From positions 1 through 64,000 of the forward strand of contig JABXHM010000014.1 of the NCBI GenBank assembly GCA_013373625.1: a DNA stretch of 64,000 nt, in the 5' to 3' direction. Positions 53,632-63,293 of this stretch are shown one piece after another (position 1 is the stretch's first letter; the number at the start of each line of letters is the position of its first letter). A program made the position numbers and the translations under genes. The notes beneath the pieces are model-generated. The model worked only from the letters and a program-made list of their open reading frames with translations, was not told where the DNA came from and did not search any database. The DNA comes from Alteromonadaceae bacterium (GTDB taxonomy: Bacteria; Pseudomonadota; Gammaproteobacteria; Enterobacterales; Alteromonadaceae).

Positions 53632-54471
53632 CTAGATGACACCCAGTTCGCGGAGACGCTCTGTGAGGTACTCACCAGCGGTGTAGCGGTCTGAAAGACT
53701 GACATCGGGTCGTGGATGCAAAAACAGGGGCAAAGAAATGCGTGAACGGGACATGTCAGCACCTTCCGGATTAATGACCCGATGAATAGTGGACGGATAA
53801 TACCCTCCACTGGCTTCTTGCAGCATGTCGCCAATGTTTACAATCAGGTTACCAAAATCACAAGGTACGTCCATCCAGGAACCATCTTTGCGTTGTACTT
53901 GCAGGCCTGGTTCATTGGCCGAGGGCAATATCGTTAGCAGGTTAATATCACCATGTGCTGCGGCCCGGATAGCATCAGGCTCTTCCTGACCATCCAGCGG
54001 TGGATAATGCAATACGCGCAACAGGGTTTGTTCACTGCCGTCAATCATTTGCGGTAAGGGTTCATTAAAGTTGGCTTTGACGTCTGTTGGCGCGTTGTCT
54101 TCCACCCAACTGAGAAGTTCAGCAGCCAGATTGGTAGCCTGACGATAATAATCTGCCAGTTGCTCTTTTAATGCCGGCGGGCAAACTCCCCAGGGGTAAT
54201 AATGAAAATACTCTTTTATGTCTTTTTTGGTAAAGCCCTTGGCCACTTCTGATACTGACTGCGGAAAGTAACCATCCTGAGTAGACTTGTTATAGGTATA
54301 ATCAAACTTTTCCTGGCCGTCGAAAAACGATTGCCACGCGGTGTAAATATCATTCACCACGTGCTTTTCAATGGGGTGATTCTTCAGTACGCCAAATCCG
54401 GTCTCATGCAACGATTTAGCAAACAGTTCCGCGGCATTGTCAGCGCGGTAATCAACGGCAACTAAGTTCAT
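53632..54471 (-). CDS. 2-oxoglutarate/Fe(II)-dependent oxygenase (isopenicillin N synthase-like)
   Basis: 279 residues. The C-terminal domain shows HGDINLLTILPS (Fe ligands His and Asp), FGNLIVNIGDMLQEASGGYY and STIHRVINP (third ligand His), followed by RSRISLPLF with the 2-oxoglutarate-binding Arg. The N-terminal domain FAKSLHETGFGVLKNHPIE is typical. Substrate unknown. RBS AGGAAGA lies before the ATG. Confidence 0.9.
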   Translation of the reverse strand: MNLVAVDYRADNAAELFAKSLHETGFGVLKNHPIEKHVVNDIYTAWQSFFDGQEKFDYTYNKSTQDGYFPQSVSEVAKGFTKKDIKEYFHYYPWGVCPPALKEQLADYYRQATNLAAELLSWVEDNAPTDVKANFNEPLPQMIDGSEQTLLRVLHYPPLDGQEEPDAIRAAAHGDINLLTILPSANEPGLQVQRKDGSWMDVPCDFGNLIVNIGDMLQEASGGYYPSTIHRVINPEGADMSRSRISLPLFLHPRPDVSLSDRYTAGEYLTERLRELGVI

Positions 54472-54494
54472 TCTGTCTTCCTGTATTAATATAA

Positions 54495-54519
54495 GTCAGC
54501 CGCTTCTTTTGCGGCTGAC
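54495..54519 (-). terminator. Stem-loop between nupC and the oxygenase gene
   Basis: GTCAGCCGC and GCGGCTGAC form a perfect 9-bp stem with a 7-base loop. Read on the minus strand it lies 97 bases after nupC and 24 bases before the oxygenase start; it probably ends the udk-nupC transcript, though the T run is weak. Confidence 0.5.
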
Positions 54520-54615
54520 AGTGCATTATAAACATGCACTTTGATATAGATTGTCTGATGTTGTAGCGGGTGCAGGCAACGGCCAATATAGCGAATGGCC
54601 GCACACAATTTTACA

Positions 54616-55827
54616 CTAACCTAACGACAGGTAAAAACCAGCCAGAGCCGCACTCATCAAATTGGCTAACGTGGCGGCAAATACGGCTTTCAGTCCAAGC
54701 TGAGCAATTTCCTTACGACGGGTCGGTGCCATGGCACCGATACCGCCCATTAATATGGCAATCGATGACAGGTTGGCAAAACCACACAGCGCGAAGGTAA
54801 TAATTGCCTGGCTCAGAGGTGATAAGGATGACTGAGCCTGGAGAAAATCAAGATAGGCAACAAATTCATTTACCACAAATTTCTGGCCAATAAAGCTGCC
54901 TGCAACTTGCGCCTCGCTCCAGGGTACACCTAAAGCCCAGGCTACGGGTTGCAATAAAAAGCCGAGGATTTGCTGGATAGTCAGCGAGTCGTAACCAAAT
55001 AAGCCGCCAGCCCAACCAATTATGCCATTTAACATAGCAATCAGCGCGATAAATGCCAACAACATGGCGCCTACATTGAGTGCCAGTTGTAGTCCGGATG
55101 CGGCGCCGCTGGCGGCCGCATCAAACACATTGGCGTAAACGGTGTTTTCCTGTTCAGACTCGTCCAGCTCATTTTGCGGTGTGGCGGTTTCGGGCTGCAT
55201 AATCTTGGCCATGAGTAAGCCACCGGGTGCCGCCATAAAGCTGGCTGCCAGCAGGTACTTTAGCTCAACGCCCATACCTGCATAACCGGCCATGACAGAG
55301 CCAGCAATCGATGCTAAACCACCAACCATAATGGCAAACAGTTCTGAGCGAGTCATATTGGGAATGAACGGGCGAACTACCAGAGGCGCTTCGGTTTGAC
55401 CAACAAATATATTGGCTGCTGCCGACATCGATTCGGGGCGACTGGTTTTGAGGGTTTTCTGGAGTAGCCCACCGATTAAAAGAATAATAACGTTCATGAT
55501 TTTCAGGTGATACAGCACCGCAATCAGCGATGAAAAGAAAATAATCACCGGCAGCACGGTAAAGGCAAAAATGAATTCCAGAGACGGATCACCTAACGAG
55601 CCAAACACAAAATCAATACCAGCCTTGCTGTAGTCAATGATATTTTGAACGAACACAGTAAGCTTAAGAAGTAGTTGTATACCTGGTTCAAAATAGAGGA
55701 TAAATGCACCAACTAACGCCTGGATAGCAAATGCACCACCAACGGTACGCCAGTTGATAGCACTGCGCTTAGCTGAAAATGCCAGGGCAATGGAGAGTAA
55801 CAGGGCAACGCCGAGTAAACTGATCAT
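54616..55827 (-). CDS. nupC: NupC-family concentrative nucleoside transporter
   Basis: 403 residues with about 10 membrane segments. Family features include [20 protein letters not shown] near residue 165, [20 protein letters not shown] near 187, [15 protein letters not shown] near 310 and [20 protein letters not shown] near 350. It imports nucleosides with protons or sodium. It lies 16 bases behind udk, which would phosphorylate imported uridine and cytidine. RBS AAAGGA lies before the ATG. Confidence 0.92.
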   Translation of the reverse strand: MISLLGVALLLSIALAFSAKRSAINWRTVGGAFAIQALVGAFILYFEPGIQLLLKLTVFVQNIIDYSKAGIDFVFGSLGDPSLEFIFAFTVLPVIIFFSSLIAVLYHLKIMNVIILLIGGLLQKTLKTSRPESMSAAANIFVGQTEAPLVVRPFIPNMTRSELFAIMVGGLASIAGSVMAGYAGMGVELKYLLAASFMAAPGGLLMAKIMQPETATPQNELDESEQENTVYANVFDAAASGAASGLQLALNVGAMLLAFIALIAMLNGIIGWAGGLFGYDSLTIQQILGFLLQPVAWALGVPWSEAQVAGSFIGQKFVVNEFVAYLDFLQAQSSLSPLSQAIITFALCGFANLSSIAILMGGIGAMAPTRRKEIAQLGLKAVFAATLANLMSAALAGFYLSLG

Positions 55828-55843
55828 GATTGTAATCCTTTAC

Positions 55844-56467
55844 TTAATTAATGGCTTGCTGGATGTGTGATTTGATCACATCAAGTGCAATTTGGTTTTT
55901 GCCGCCCTGGGTTACTACAACGTCAGCGGTAAACCGGCTCGGCTCGATAAACTGGTGATACATAGGTTTTACGGTCATCTCGTACTGCGATGCAACGGAC
56001 TCCATTGTTCTGCCTCGTTCCTTTACATCACGCATCATGCGACGCATCAGGCAAATGTCGAGAGGCGTGTCGATGAAGATTTTCACGTCGTATAATGGCA
56101 ATAACTCAACCCTGGCGAGCAACATTATTCCTTCCAGAATGATAACCGGCGCTGGGTGCAATCGCTCTGTTTTCGGCAATCGGGTGTGAGTTTTAAAGCA
56201 ATAGTGAGGGTAATCGATAGGCTCACCATTACGCAGTGCCCCAAGGTGTGCTTTTAATAACTCATGCTCAAAAGCGTTCGGGTGATCGTAATTATTTTCT
56301 TCCCGTTTTTCCATTGGCAGGTGGTCCTGCGCCCGGTAATAATGATCTTCACGAAGTATCTGTACGGGGCGGCCCTGTTCAGAAAACGCGTTAATCAGGT
56401 TTTCGGTGAAAAGTGATTTACCAGAGCCTGAAGCACCGGAGATTGCAATAATTAAGGGTGTTTGCAT
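55844..56467 (-). CDS. udk: Uridine kinase
   Basis: 207 residues from the ATG at 56467 (E. coli Udk has 213). Walker A GASGSGKSLF, REDHYYRAQDHLP with Asp-His for nucleoside binding, YDHPNAFEHELL, IILEGIMLLA and FIDTPLDICLMRRMMRDVKE are all typical. It phosphorylates uridine and cytidine with ATP or GTP. First gene of the udk-nupC operon. A TTG start at 56497 is in frame but less likely. Confidence 0.93.
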   Translation of the reverse strand: MQTPLIIAISGASGSGKSLFTENLINAFSEQGRPVQILREDHYYRAQDHLPMEKREENNYDHPNAFEHELLKAHLGALRNGEPIDYPHYCFKTHTRLPKTERLHPAPVIILEGIMLLARVELLPLYDVKIFIDTPLDICLMRRMMRDVKERGRTMESVASQYEMTVKPMYHQFIEPSRFTADVVVTQGGKNQIALDVIKSHIQQAIN

Positions 56468-56703
56468 AGTGGAAGTAACGTATTTAACCTGTAGCAAAGA
56501 TACGCAAATGCACGGTGCGAATCAATCCCACCGTGGCAGTGTACTGTTAATACAACTTAAGACGAGGTTATCAGCACAGGGGCAAATGGGTAGTCTTTGC
56601 AATGAATGCTGACCATTTGTTCAGGTTACCACTGTTTCTTTAGCTTGCAAATACTCTGTGGATACGTTGCCAATATGTTGTGTAAAGCTGCTGTGCCTTT
56701 GGT

Positions 56704-57684
56704 TTAGTCGCCGATAATTTGAATGTCGCTATGCGAAAGAACGGGCAAGGCATACGAATGCTGCTTCGAACGAGATCCTTCACCTTGGGCCCGGGGCGGG
56801 TAATAGCGTGTTTTTTCTTCGCTGAATCCGGTAAATACTTCATCTAGCGCCGCGCGGATTTCGCTCAGTGTTTTGTCCAGGTTAGCGTTAAAATCCGGCC
56901 GTTTGCGCTTGGTGTGACCGAGCTCCATTAAACGAATAAATACTTTGCTGGCCAGTGTTGTTAATTCCGGTGGGATATCTTTATGATGCAAAAGCGTCGA
57001 GTGCGGGTTGTCAATACAGTAATGAAGGAGCGCGGTGTAAAAGCACAAGGGTTTATTTTGTAACTGTACCGTAACGTCGTTAACACCATTGCCAATGGTC
57101 TTATCGGTTAAGTTAATCGTCAGTTTTGGCTCTGGTTTGACGGTAGTAACGAGTGGTTGTTGTCCGCTTTGTTGCTTTGCAACGCCAACTTTTCGTGTTT
57201 GTGATTTTATTAAAACCGGTGCTGCAATAACAGCTGCTAACAATGCAAATAGGCTGAAAGAAAAATAACTATACAAAGGTCGCTTGGCCAGCTGAACCTT
57301 TACTGTTTGTTCGGAATTTTCTAACACGAACTGGCTCAGGCGGGCATTGTCTGTCTGGGCTTCAGATTGTGCAGTGACAGACTGTATAGAGATCAACCAC
57401 ACCCCGGTTTGCTGATCTTCAAGTAACGAGTTGATGCGATCTAAATAGCGTTTCAGACTGTCCTGGTTGGGAGGCGTATGTAATGCCTGATTGCCTACAT
57501 CTAAAAACTGCAAATCCAGACTTATACGCGCTTTAATTCGATCGGTGACCTGATGCTCTGTGTAGAGTCTGGCGCTGGCCTGACCGAGCAGAGCGGCTGA
57601 CTGAAACACGAAGAAAAGCAGAACGATCATCGCGCCACTTTTAAGCCAGGCTTGTGGGGAAATATCATACACCTGCATCAGCAT
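56704..57684 (-). CDS. Two-helix membrane protein of unknown function with cytoplasmic C-terminal domain
   Basis: 326 residues. Membrane helices lie at about 14-36 and 138-162, with a periplasmic region between them, which is the layout of a sensor. The cytoplasmic C-terminal 150 residues have a conserved-looking domain (LTINLTDKTIGNGVNDVTVQ, NKPLCFYTALLHYCIDNPHS, RLMELGHTKRKRPDFNANLD) that I do not recognise; it could be winged-helix-like. No kinase, GGDEF or MCP motif is present. It overlaps the upstream binding-protein-like gene by 20 bases, so the two probably form one sensory unit. Confidence 0.65.
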   Translation of the reverse strand: MLMQVYDISPQAWLKSGAMIVLLFFVFQSAALLGQASARLYTEHQVTDRIKARISLDLQFLDVGNQALHTPPNQDSLKRYLDRINSLLEDQQTGVWLISIQSVTAQSEAQTDNARLSQFVLENSEQTVKVQLAKRPLYSYFSFSLFALLAAVIAAPVLIKSQTRKVGVAKQQSGQQPLVTTVKPEPKLTINLTDKTIGNGVNDVTVQLQNKPLCFYTALLHYCIDNPHSTLLHHKDIPPELTTLASKVFIRLMELGHTKRKRPDFNANLDKTLSEIRAALDEVFTGFSEEKTRYYPPRAQGEGSRSKQHSYALPVLSHSDIQIIGD

Positions 57685-58531
57685 CGCACCCCTTAATCAT
57701 AACTACTTCGCGGTAATATTTACGTGGATGACTTTGCGCAACCTGAGCAATAACCTGTTGAATTGCACAGCGTAGATCGGTGTTGTTATCTTGCATCTTC
57801 AGGTACCAGCGCATACCAGGTACTTCGTTTTCAAGTGATGTGATGTAACTTCTTGATAAGGTTTGTTCGTCGCCTTTTCCCCAATAGCTGGAAATTATGT
57901 CTACATCGCCTGCTGTTAAGGCCCGGCGTAATTCCTGATGTGAATTATAGTAATATAACTTGATATTAGAATCGTTCAGGCCAAGGCGTTGTAATACGGT
58001 TTTTGGTACGATATGCCCCGACCGACTACTGGGATAATCGAGAATACCAATGCGTTTACCGAGTAAATATTCTTTACTTAATTTGGGTTTTTCTCGTAAT
58101 GCGATAAAATAAGCACTGTAATCTGGGTGCGCAGCAATGTTATCGTAGTGGTAGATGCGTTCTGCGCCAAAGGCGTCGACTACATTACTTTTAACGAGAG
58201 TGAGTTCGGGAACGCCATGATTGATAAACCTGAACGTATCGAAATCATTCCGGCCAATGGTGATCTGTACATTGCCGAATTGTCGCTTAACGACATTATT
58301 GCTGCATAATAAAGGCAGCGCTTTTTCAGCAATAGAATTCTCTGTGAGATACACATTAAATGTAGTCGTATTTTCCGATAACGGCGCTGGACAAGACATC
58401 TGACTGGTTGTTTGAGGTGGGATGTTAGAAATAGTTTTTAAGTTTTGCAGGTAGCCGAGTACACCGCTACATAAAAATATAACAGCCACAAATAACCATC
58501 GAATTGTTGAGTTCAGTCGTAATCGGTGCAA
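57665..58531 (-). CDS. PhnD-like periplasmic binding protein, membrane anchored
   Basis: 288 residues with one N-terminal membrane helix (IRWLFVAVIFLCSGVLGYL, about 10-30). The rest has the pattern of phosphonate/PhnD-type substrate-binding proteins: DFDTFRFINHGVPELTLV, EYLLGKRIGILDYPSSRSGH, VPKTVLQRLGLND, LRRALTAGDVDIISSYWG. No ABC transporter is encoded nearby. Its gene overlaps the next one by 20 bases, suggesting that it presents a ligand to that membrane protein. Confidence 0.72.
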   Translation of the reverse strand: MHRLRLNSTIRWLFVAVIFLCSGVLGYLQNLKTISNIPPQTTSQMSCPAPLSENTTTFNVYLTENSIAEKALPLLCSNNVVKRQFGNVQITIGRNDFDTFRFINHGVPELTLVKSNVVDAFGAERIYHYDNIAAHPDYSAYFIALREKPKLSKEYLLGKRIGILDYPSSRSGHIVPKTVLQRLGLNDSNIKLYYYNSHQELRRALTAGDVDIISSYWGKGDEQTLSRSYITSLENEVPGMRWYLKMQDNNTDLRCAIQQVIAQVAQSHPRKYYREVVMIKGCDADAGV

Positions 58532-59010
58532 AGTTGTTCGCAGTTAGTTTTATTTGTTGAGCCAATTTGACCAGTTAAACTTATTTAATGCAATAAGTAA
58601 GTTTATTTTGAATGTCTAAATTGTTGTTTTTTATAAACATTGATTAAGTAACTTTGAATTTGCTTAACCGCTGTTTATTCATTGTGGATATGCGAAGAAT
58701 ATAGCTGGGCTTGTGAGCAGGGCCAGATGTTCTGATAAGCGCAATAAAATAGACCTTTCGTTCAGGAAAAAATAAAAATAATAAGTGTTGTCAATTCATT
58801 AAGTAATGCAACCGGAACGGATTTGTCATTTTGCTGCAATAAAAATAATGGACAATCCTGGCCCGATTTACGCTATACCAAAATATTAAGTCACTTATCA
58901 CGGCGGTAGTGACAAAAAGCTTTTACTGCCGGAAGCACATGGTTGATGTTCTATGTTCCTGGATAAGGAGCAAGGCAATCACCTAATGAATATAAATGGG
59001 AAACACACTA
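58532..59010. other. Intergenic region upstream of the Oar-like receptor
   Basis: AT-rich, no gene seen. It should contain the divergent promoters of the PhnD-like gene and the TonB receptor, whose leader is long. Confidence 0.5.
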
Positions 59011-62000
59011 ATGATGACAAAATCAAAACTTAATCGCGTTGCGTTAGCGGTAGCGATGTCTGTTGGTCTATCGACCGCAGCGATCGCGCAAGAAACCTCT
59101 TCCTCAATTAAGGGTACCCTGGTGGGCCCAATGGGAGCTCCGGCTGCCGGCACAACGGTAACGATTACTCATGTGCCTTCTGGGTCAGCAAAAGTGGTTA
59201 CACTTGGTGCGAATGGTCAGTTCAGCTTACAGGGTTTGCGCGTTGGTGGTCCTTACACTATCGAGTTTGATTCAGATAAGTTTGACGATAAAACAGTTAG
59301 CGATGTTTACCTGCAGTTGGGTGAACCATTGGTTATCAATATGGCGCTGACTGATGATGCCAGTATGGAACGCATCGAAGTTACCGCTTCACAAATTGGT
59401 TCAAATGTTTTTGGTCAAAAAAGTCCTGCTTCTATCTTCGATTTAAGCGATATTCAGGGTGCACCTTCTGCTAACCGTGACTTAAAAGACATCGTTCGCC
59501 TGGACCCTCGTATCAGTATTTCTGAAAGTGATGGCGAAGAAGCTATCATTTGTGGCGGTGGTAACCCTCGCTTTAGCTCACTGACCGTTGACGGTGTGCG
59601 CATGAATGACAGTTTTGGTCTTAACCAAAACGGTTATCCAACAGTCAGAATGCCGTTTTCTTTTGACGCGATTGATCAGGTTGCTGTTGAGTTAGCGCCA
59701 TTTGATGTTCAGTATGGTGGTTTTACTGCGTGTAACATCAACGCCGTTACTAAGTCTGGTACTAATGAAGTTCATGGCAGCGCTTTCTTCGATTACACCA
59801 GTGATTCATTAATGGGTGATAAGGTAGAAGACACCGAAGTAGATACCGGTGATTTTACCGAGAAGCGTTATGGTGTAAACGTTGGTTTCCCATTAATCAA
59901 AGACGAGCTGTTTTTCTTTGGCGCGTATGAAAAATTGGAAGGCGCGCAAATCTTCTCTTATGGCCCATTCGGTAATCAGGTTGCTCAGGAAGACTTAGAC
60001 CGTATTCGTCAAATTGCTGCTGACGTTTACGACTACGATATTGGTACCATGCCCGGTTCAATGCCGGTTGATGATGAAAAAGTACTGGTTAAGTTAGACT
60101 GGAACATTAACGATGACCACCGTGCGTCTGTTGTTTACAACTACAACGATGGTTTCCGTATCGACCAGTCAGATGACTACTCTACGGCATTGTCATTAAG
60201 CAGCCACTTTTATGAAGTGGGCGCGAAACTTAATTCAACCGTTGCATCACTGTATTCAGACTGGTCTGACAATTTCTCAACTGAAGTACGGTTAGGAAAA
60301 ATCAGTTTGACCAACCGCCAGATCTCGTTGGACAAAGACAGTGGTTTCGGTGAAGTACGAATTGACCGCGTGAACGGCGCTGACGTGTATATCGGCCCGG
60401 ATGATTCTCGTCAATCTAATGAAATGGACTGGAACAGCAGCACGGCTAAGATTGCTGGTACTTACTACCTCGATAACCACACTATTACTGCCGGTTATGA
60501 GTGGGAATCTTTAGAAGCCTATAACCTGTTTATGCAGCACACCATTGGTGAGTATCGTTTTGATACGATTGATGATTTTGAAAATGGCCGCGTTGATGAT
60601 ATTTACTATAACAACTCTGCCGGTACTCACAATCCGCAGGATGCTGCGCAACGCTTTACTTATGATACGCATACTTTCTACATCCAGGACGAGTGGGTTA
60701 TCGATGATCTGACCCTGTTATTCGGTCTGCGTTATGATAAGTACAGCAGTGACGATAAGCCAAAATATAACGAAGTGTTTGCGAACCGTTATGGTTTCGA
60801 CAACACCGCAACCTTCGATGGCATTGACTTGCTACAACCACGCATCGGCTTTAACTATGTACTGAATGACAGCATGGAATTACGCGGTGGTGTAGGCCTG
60901 TATTCGGGTGGTAACCCGAATGTGTGGTTGTCTAACTCGTTCTCAAACGATGGTATTACCAATATCGATACTTATCGCCGCGATTTTTACCTGTTTGACG
61001 AGAACGGTGTTAACGTGCCCATTTCAGGCGACGGTCGTCTGATTTACAATCCTATCCAGGAAATGTACGACCAGGTTACTGAGGCGAATCCAGCATTAGG
61101 CGAAGAACCTTCAACCAATGCGGTAGATCCAAACTTTGAAATCCCGAGTGAGTATAAGTTTAACTTAGGCTTTACCTGGGTAACGGAAGATGACTACACC
61201 TTCCAGGCAGACATTTTGCACAGCCAAAAGCAAGACAGTGCGCAAATTGTAAACGTGGGCTGGGATACCGAAAACGTAACCTATGCTGCAGATGGCCGAC
61301 CTATTTATGACTACATTCAGGTTGGTACCGACAGCGATGGTGACGCGGTTTATCGTAACTATCTGAAAAGTGATTTGGTGTTAACCAATGCGGACCAGGA
61401 TGGTAAGTCTACGACCATTTCAATTGCTGCTGATAAGTCTTATGACTTCGGTCTTAGTGTAAACGTTGGCTATGCGTACAATAAGTCTGAAGATGTGACG
61501 CCTATGGCAAGCTCAGTAGCGTTTTCAAACTTTACTAACTTCGCATCATCTGACCCATTGAACCCAGGCCTGGCGACTTCTAACTACGAAGTGCCACACC
61601 GCTTTACGTTTAATCTGCGTTACTCTGCGGAGTTTTTCGATGGTTACGAAACGAGCTTCTCACTGTTTGGCTCACGCCAGAAAGGTCGTCCTTTCTCGTA
61701 CACCTTTGACAGCATAAACATCGGTGAGGCGCAGTATGGTACAGATAACGCATTGTTATACATCCCTGAAGTAGACGATCCAATTGTTTCTTATGCAGAT
61801 GGGTTTAACCTTGACGAGTTCAATGCATTTATCGACAGTGCAGGTCTGGCTCGCGGTGAAATTGCTGACAGAAACTCACAGAATGCCCGTTGGTACACCC
61901 GTGTTGACTTCAGAATTGACCAGGATCTGCCAGGGTTTATGGAAGGACATAGAGCGAATGCGTTCTTCATCATCAAGAATGTTGGTAACTTCTTAAATGA

Positions 62001-62178
62001 TGACTGGGGCGTGCGCCGCATTGGTCCATTCGTTTCTGCACCAGTGCTGGATGCAACGCTGAATAGCGACGGTACTTATACTTTCAATGAGTTCCTTAGC
62101 GGTAACACTAACCAGAATGGCTTCTTTACCGAGCAGTCGCTGTGGCAAATCCGTATGGGTGTGAAATATAGCTTCTAA
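59011..62178 (+). CDS. Oar-like TonB-dependent receptor with N-terminal CarboxypepD regulatory domain
   Basis: 1055 residues. Signal peptide ends at AIAQ. A carboxypeptidase-regulatory-like beta domain lies at about 30-112 (GTLVGPMGAPAAGTTVTITH). The plug follows (LKDIVRLDPRISISESDGEE; YGGFTACNINAVTKSGTNEV), then a large barrel ending in GVKYSF with terminal Phe. Oar-type receptors of marine Gammaproteobacteria are thought to bind large substrates such as peptides or proteins. GGGAA is 8 bases before the ATG at 59011; an ATG at 58996 is in frame. An intrinsic terminator follows. Confidence 0.9.
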   Translation: MMTKSKLNRVALAVAMSVGLSTAAIAQETSSSIKGTLVGPMGAPAAGTTVTITHVPSGSAKVVTLGANGQFSLQGLRVGGPYTIEFDSDKFDDKTVSDVYLQLGEPLVINMALTDDASMERIEVTASQIGSNVFGQKSPASIFDLSDIQGAPSANRDLKDIVRLDPRISISESDGEEAIICGGGNPRFSSLTVDGVRMNDSFGLNQNGYPTVRMPFSFDAIDQVAVELAPFDVQYGGFTACNINAVTKSGTNEVHGSAFFDYTSDSLMGDKVEDTEVDTGDFTEKRYGVNVGFPLIKDELFFFGAYEKLEGAQIFSYGPFGNQVAQEDLDRIRQIAADVYDYDIGTMPGSMPVDDEKVLVKLDWNINDDHRASVVYNYNDGFRIDQSDDYSTALSLSSHFYEVGAKLNSTVASLYSDWSDNFSTEVRLGKISLTNRQISLDKDSGFGEVRIDRVNGADVYIGPDDSRQSNEMDWNSSTAKIAGTYYLDNHTITAGYEWESLEAYNLFMQHTIGEYRFDTIDDFENGRVDDIYYNNSAGTHNPQDAAQRFTYDTHTFYIQDEWVIDDLTLLFGLRYDKYSSDDKPKYNEVFANRYGFDNTATFDGIDLLQPRIGFNYVLNDSMELRGGVGLYSGGNPNVWLSNSFSNDGITNIDTYRRDFYLFDENGVNVPISGDGRLIYNPIQEMYDQVTEANPALGEEPSTNAVDPNFEIPSEYKFNLGFTWVTEDDYTFQADILHSQKQDSAQIVNVGWDTENVTYAADGRPIYDYIQVGTDSDGDAVYRNYLKSDLVLTNADQDGKSTTISIAADKSYDFGLSVNVGYAYNKSEDVTPMASSVAFSNFTNFASSDPLNPGLATSNYEVPHRFTFNLRYSAEFFDGYETSFSLFGSRQKGRPFSYTFDSINIGEAQYGTDNALLYIPEVDDPIVSYADGFNLDEFNAFIDSAGLARGEIADRNSQNARWYTRVDFRIDQDLPGFMEGHRANAFFIIKNVGNFLNDDWGVRRIGPFVSAPVLDATLNSDGTYTFNEFLSGNTNQNGFFTEQSLWQIRMGVKYSF

Positions 62179-62489
62179 GTGATTACACACATAACGTTGA
62201 TAAAAAACCCCGCACTTGCGGGGTTTTTTGTTGGTTAAACAGGGTTTATTTTATTGCAAGCGTCACATTTTATGGTTGTTACGGTAGTGCTTGAGCTATT
62301 GCGATAGCCTGGGTGATTATGGCTGTTGATGGGTCATAGTGGGAGTACCTTTCGCGCCACTATCCAATTTTTACTACAATACTCCAGGGCATTCATTTTT
62401 ATGCAGAGTCTGTGTGGATTTTATTCCCGGCATCAACATCCACCATTAAAATGATGAATTCAGATGACGGACAATATACCTGAATAGGT
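62179..62489. other. Convergent intergenic region
   Basis: Contains the TonB receptor terminator and otherwise no gene or obvious element before the end of argR. Confidence 0.5.
62202..62229 (+). terminator. Intrinsic terminator of the Oar-like receptor
   Basis: CCCCGC and GCGGGG form a GC-only stem with a 4-base loop, A run before and six T after. Confidence 0.92.
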
Positions 62490-62954
62490 TTACACACTGT
62501 CAAACAAGTCTTCTACCCGCTGACGTGTTTCCTCGATTTTACTGATGTCAGCCGGGGCTATAAAAATAGTGTCATCACCGGCTATGGTGCCTAATACACC
62601 GTCTTTTTTGCTCAGCGAATCGAGTAGTCGGGCAATGAGTTGCGCAGCACCCGGACTGGTGCGGATAATCACCATAACATTATTATGCACAATATCGAGT
62701 ACCAGCTGTTTAAGCGGACTTTTTGCCGTAGGCATGCCTAATTCCGGGGGTAAACAGTACACCATATCACCGCGCGCATTGCGGGTTCGTACTGCACCAA
62801 ATTTACTCAGCATTCGGGAAATCTTACTTTGGCTGATATTATCGAACCCGAGTGCCTTCAGGCCGTCGACAATTTCGCCCTGTGAACCGTAACTTTCTGC
62901 CTTGAGAATATCTTTAAACGCTTTGATTAGCTCTTCTTGTTTTTGATTTGCCAT
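62490..62954 (-). CDS. argR: Arginine repressor ArgR
   Basis: 154 residues from the ATG at 62954, close to E. coli ArgR (156). N-terminal winged helix ([37 protein letters not shown]) and C-terminal arginine-binding, hexamer-forming domain with [32 protein letters not shown]. It represses arginine biosynthesis. Divergent from mdh, as in many Gammaproteobacteria. A longer frame to 63065 is not supported. Confidence 0.95.
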   Translation of the reverse strand: MANQKQEELIKAFKDILKAESYGSQGEIVDGLKALGFDNISQSKISRMLSKFGAVRTRNARGDMVYCLPPELGMPTAKSPLKQLVLDIVHNNVMVIIRTSPGAAQLIARLLDSLSKKDGVLGTIAGDDTIFIAPADISKIEETRQRVEDLFDSV

Positions 62955-63293
62955 AATTGTTGATGCTATCCGTATAATTGACAGTTGGCTGGGTATACAC
63001 GGGATTCGTGGCGAATCGACTCGGCTTGCCCGTTGCCATGGTGTATACTCTTTATCGCGAAACATTCGGGGCAGGGTTTATGACTGCCCCCCAGTAATAT
63101 AAAAAACCTGTTATATTGACTTATTTTGCATGAAATTACAAGTTATATGCATAAATATGCATGAATATTGAATATAATTTGTAATTTCGCCCTTTTGGGC
63201 TTCATAAGACTATTGGGTGATTGAGTTTTCAGCCGACATCCTTTAGTGTGTCGAGCCGTTATTAAACGTGATTCTTTCCATAGGAGAAATGGT
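62955..63293. other. argR-mdh divergent regulatory region
   Basis: No gene. It includes the AT-rich repeats of TGCAT near 63126-63170 that resemble ARG boxes. Confidence 0.6.
63146..63163. promoter_or_regulatory. Candidate ARG box
   Basis: TATGCATAAATATGCATG agrees with the 18-bp ArgR half-operator consensus at about 15 positions; further TGCATGAA copies lie at 63127 and 63159. Autoregulation of argR through this site is likely but inferred. Confidence 0.45.
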
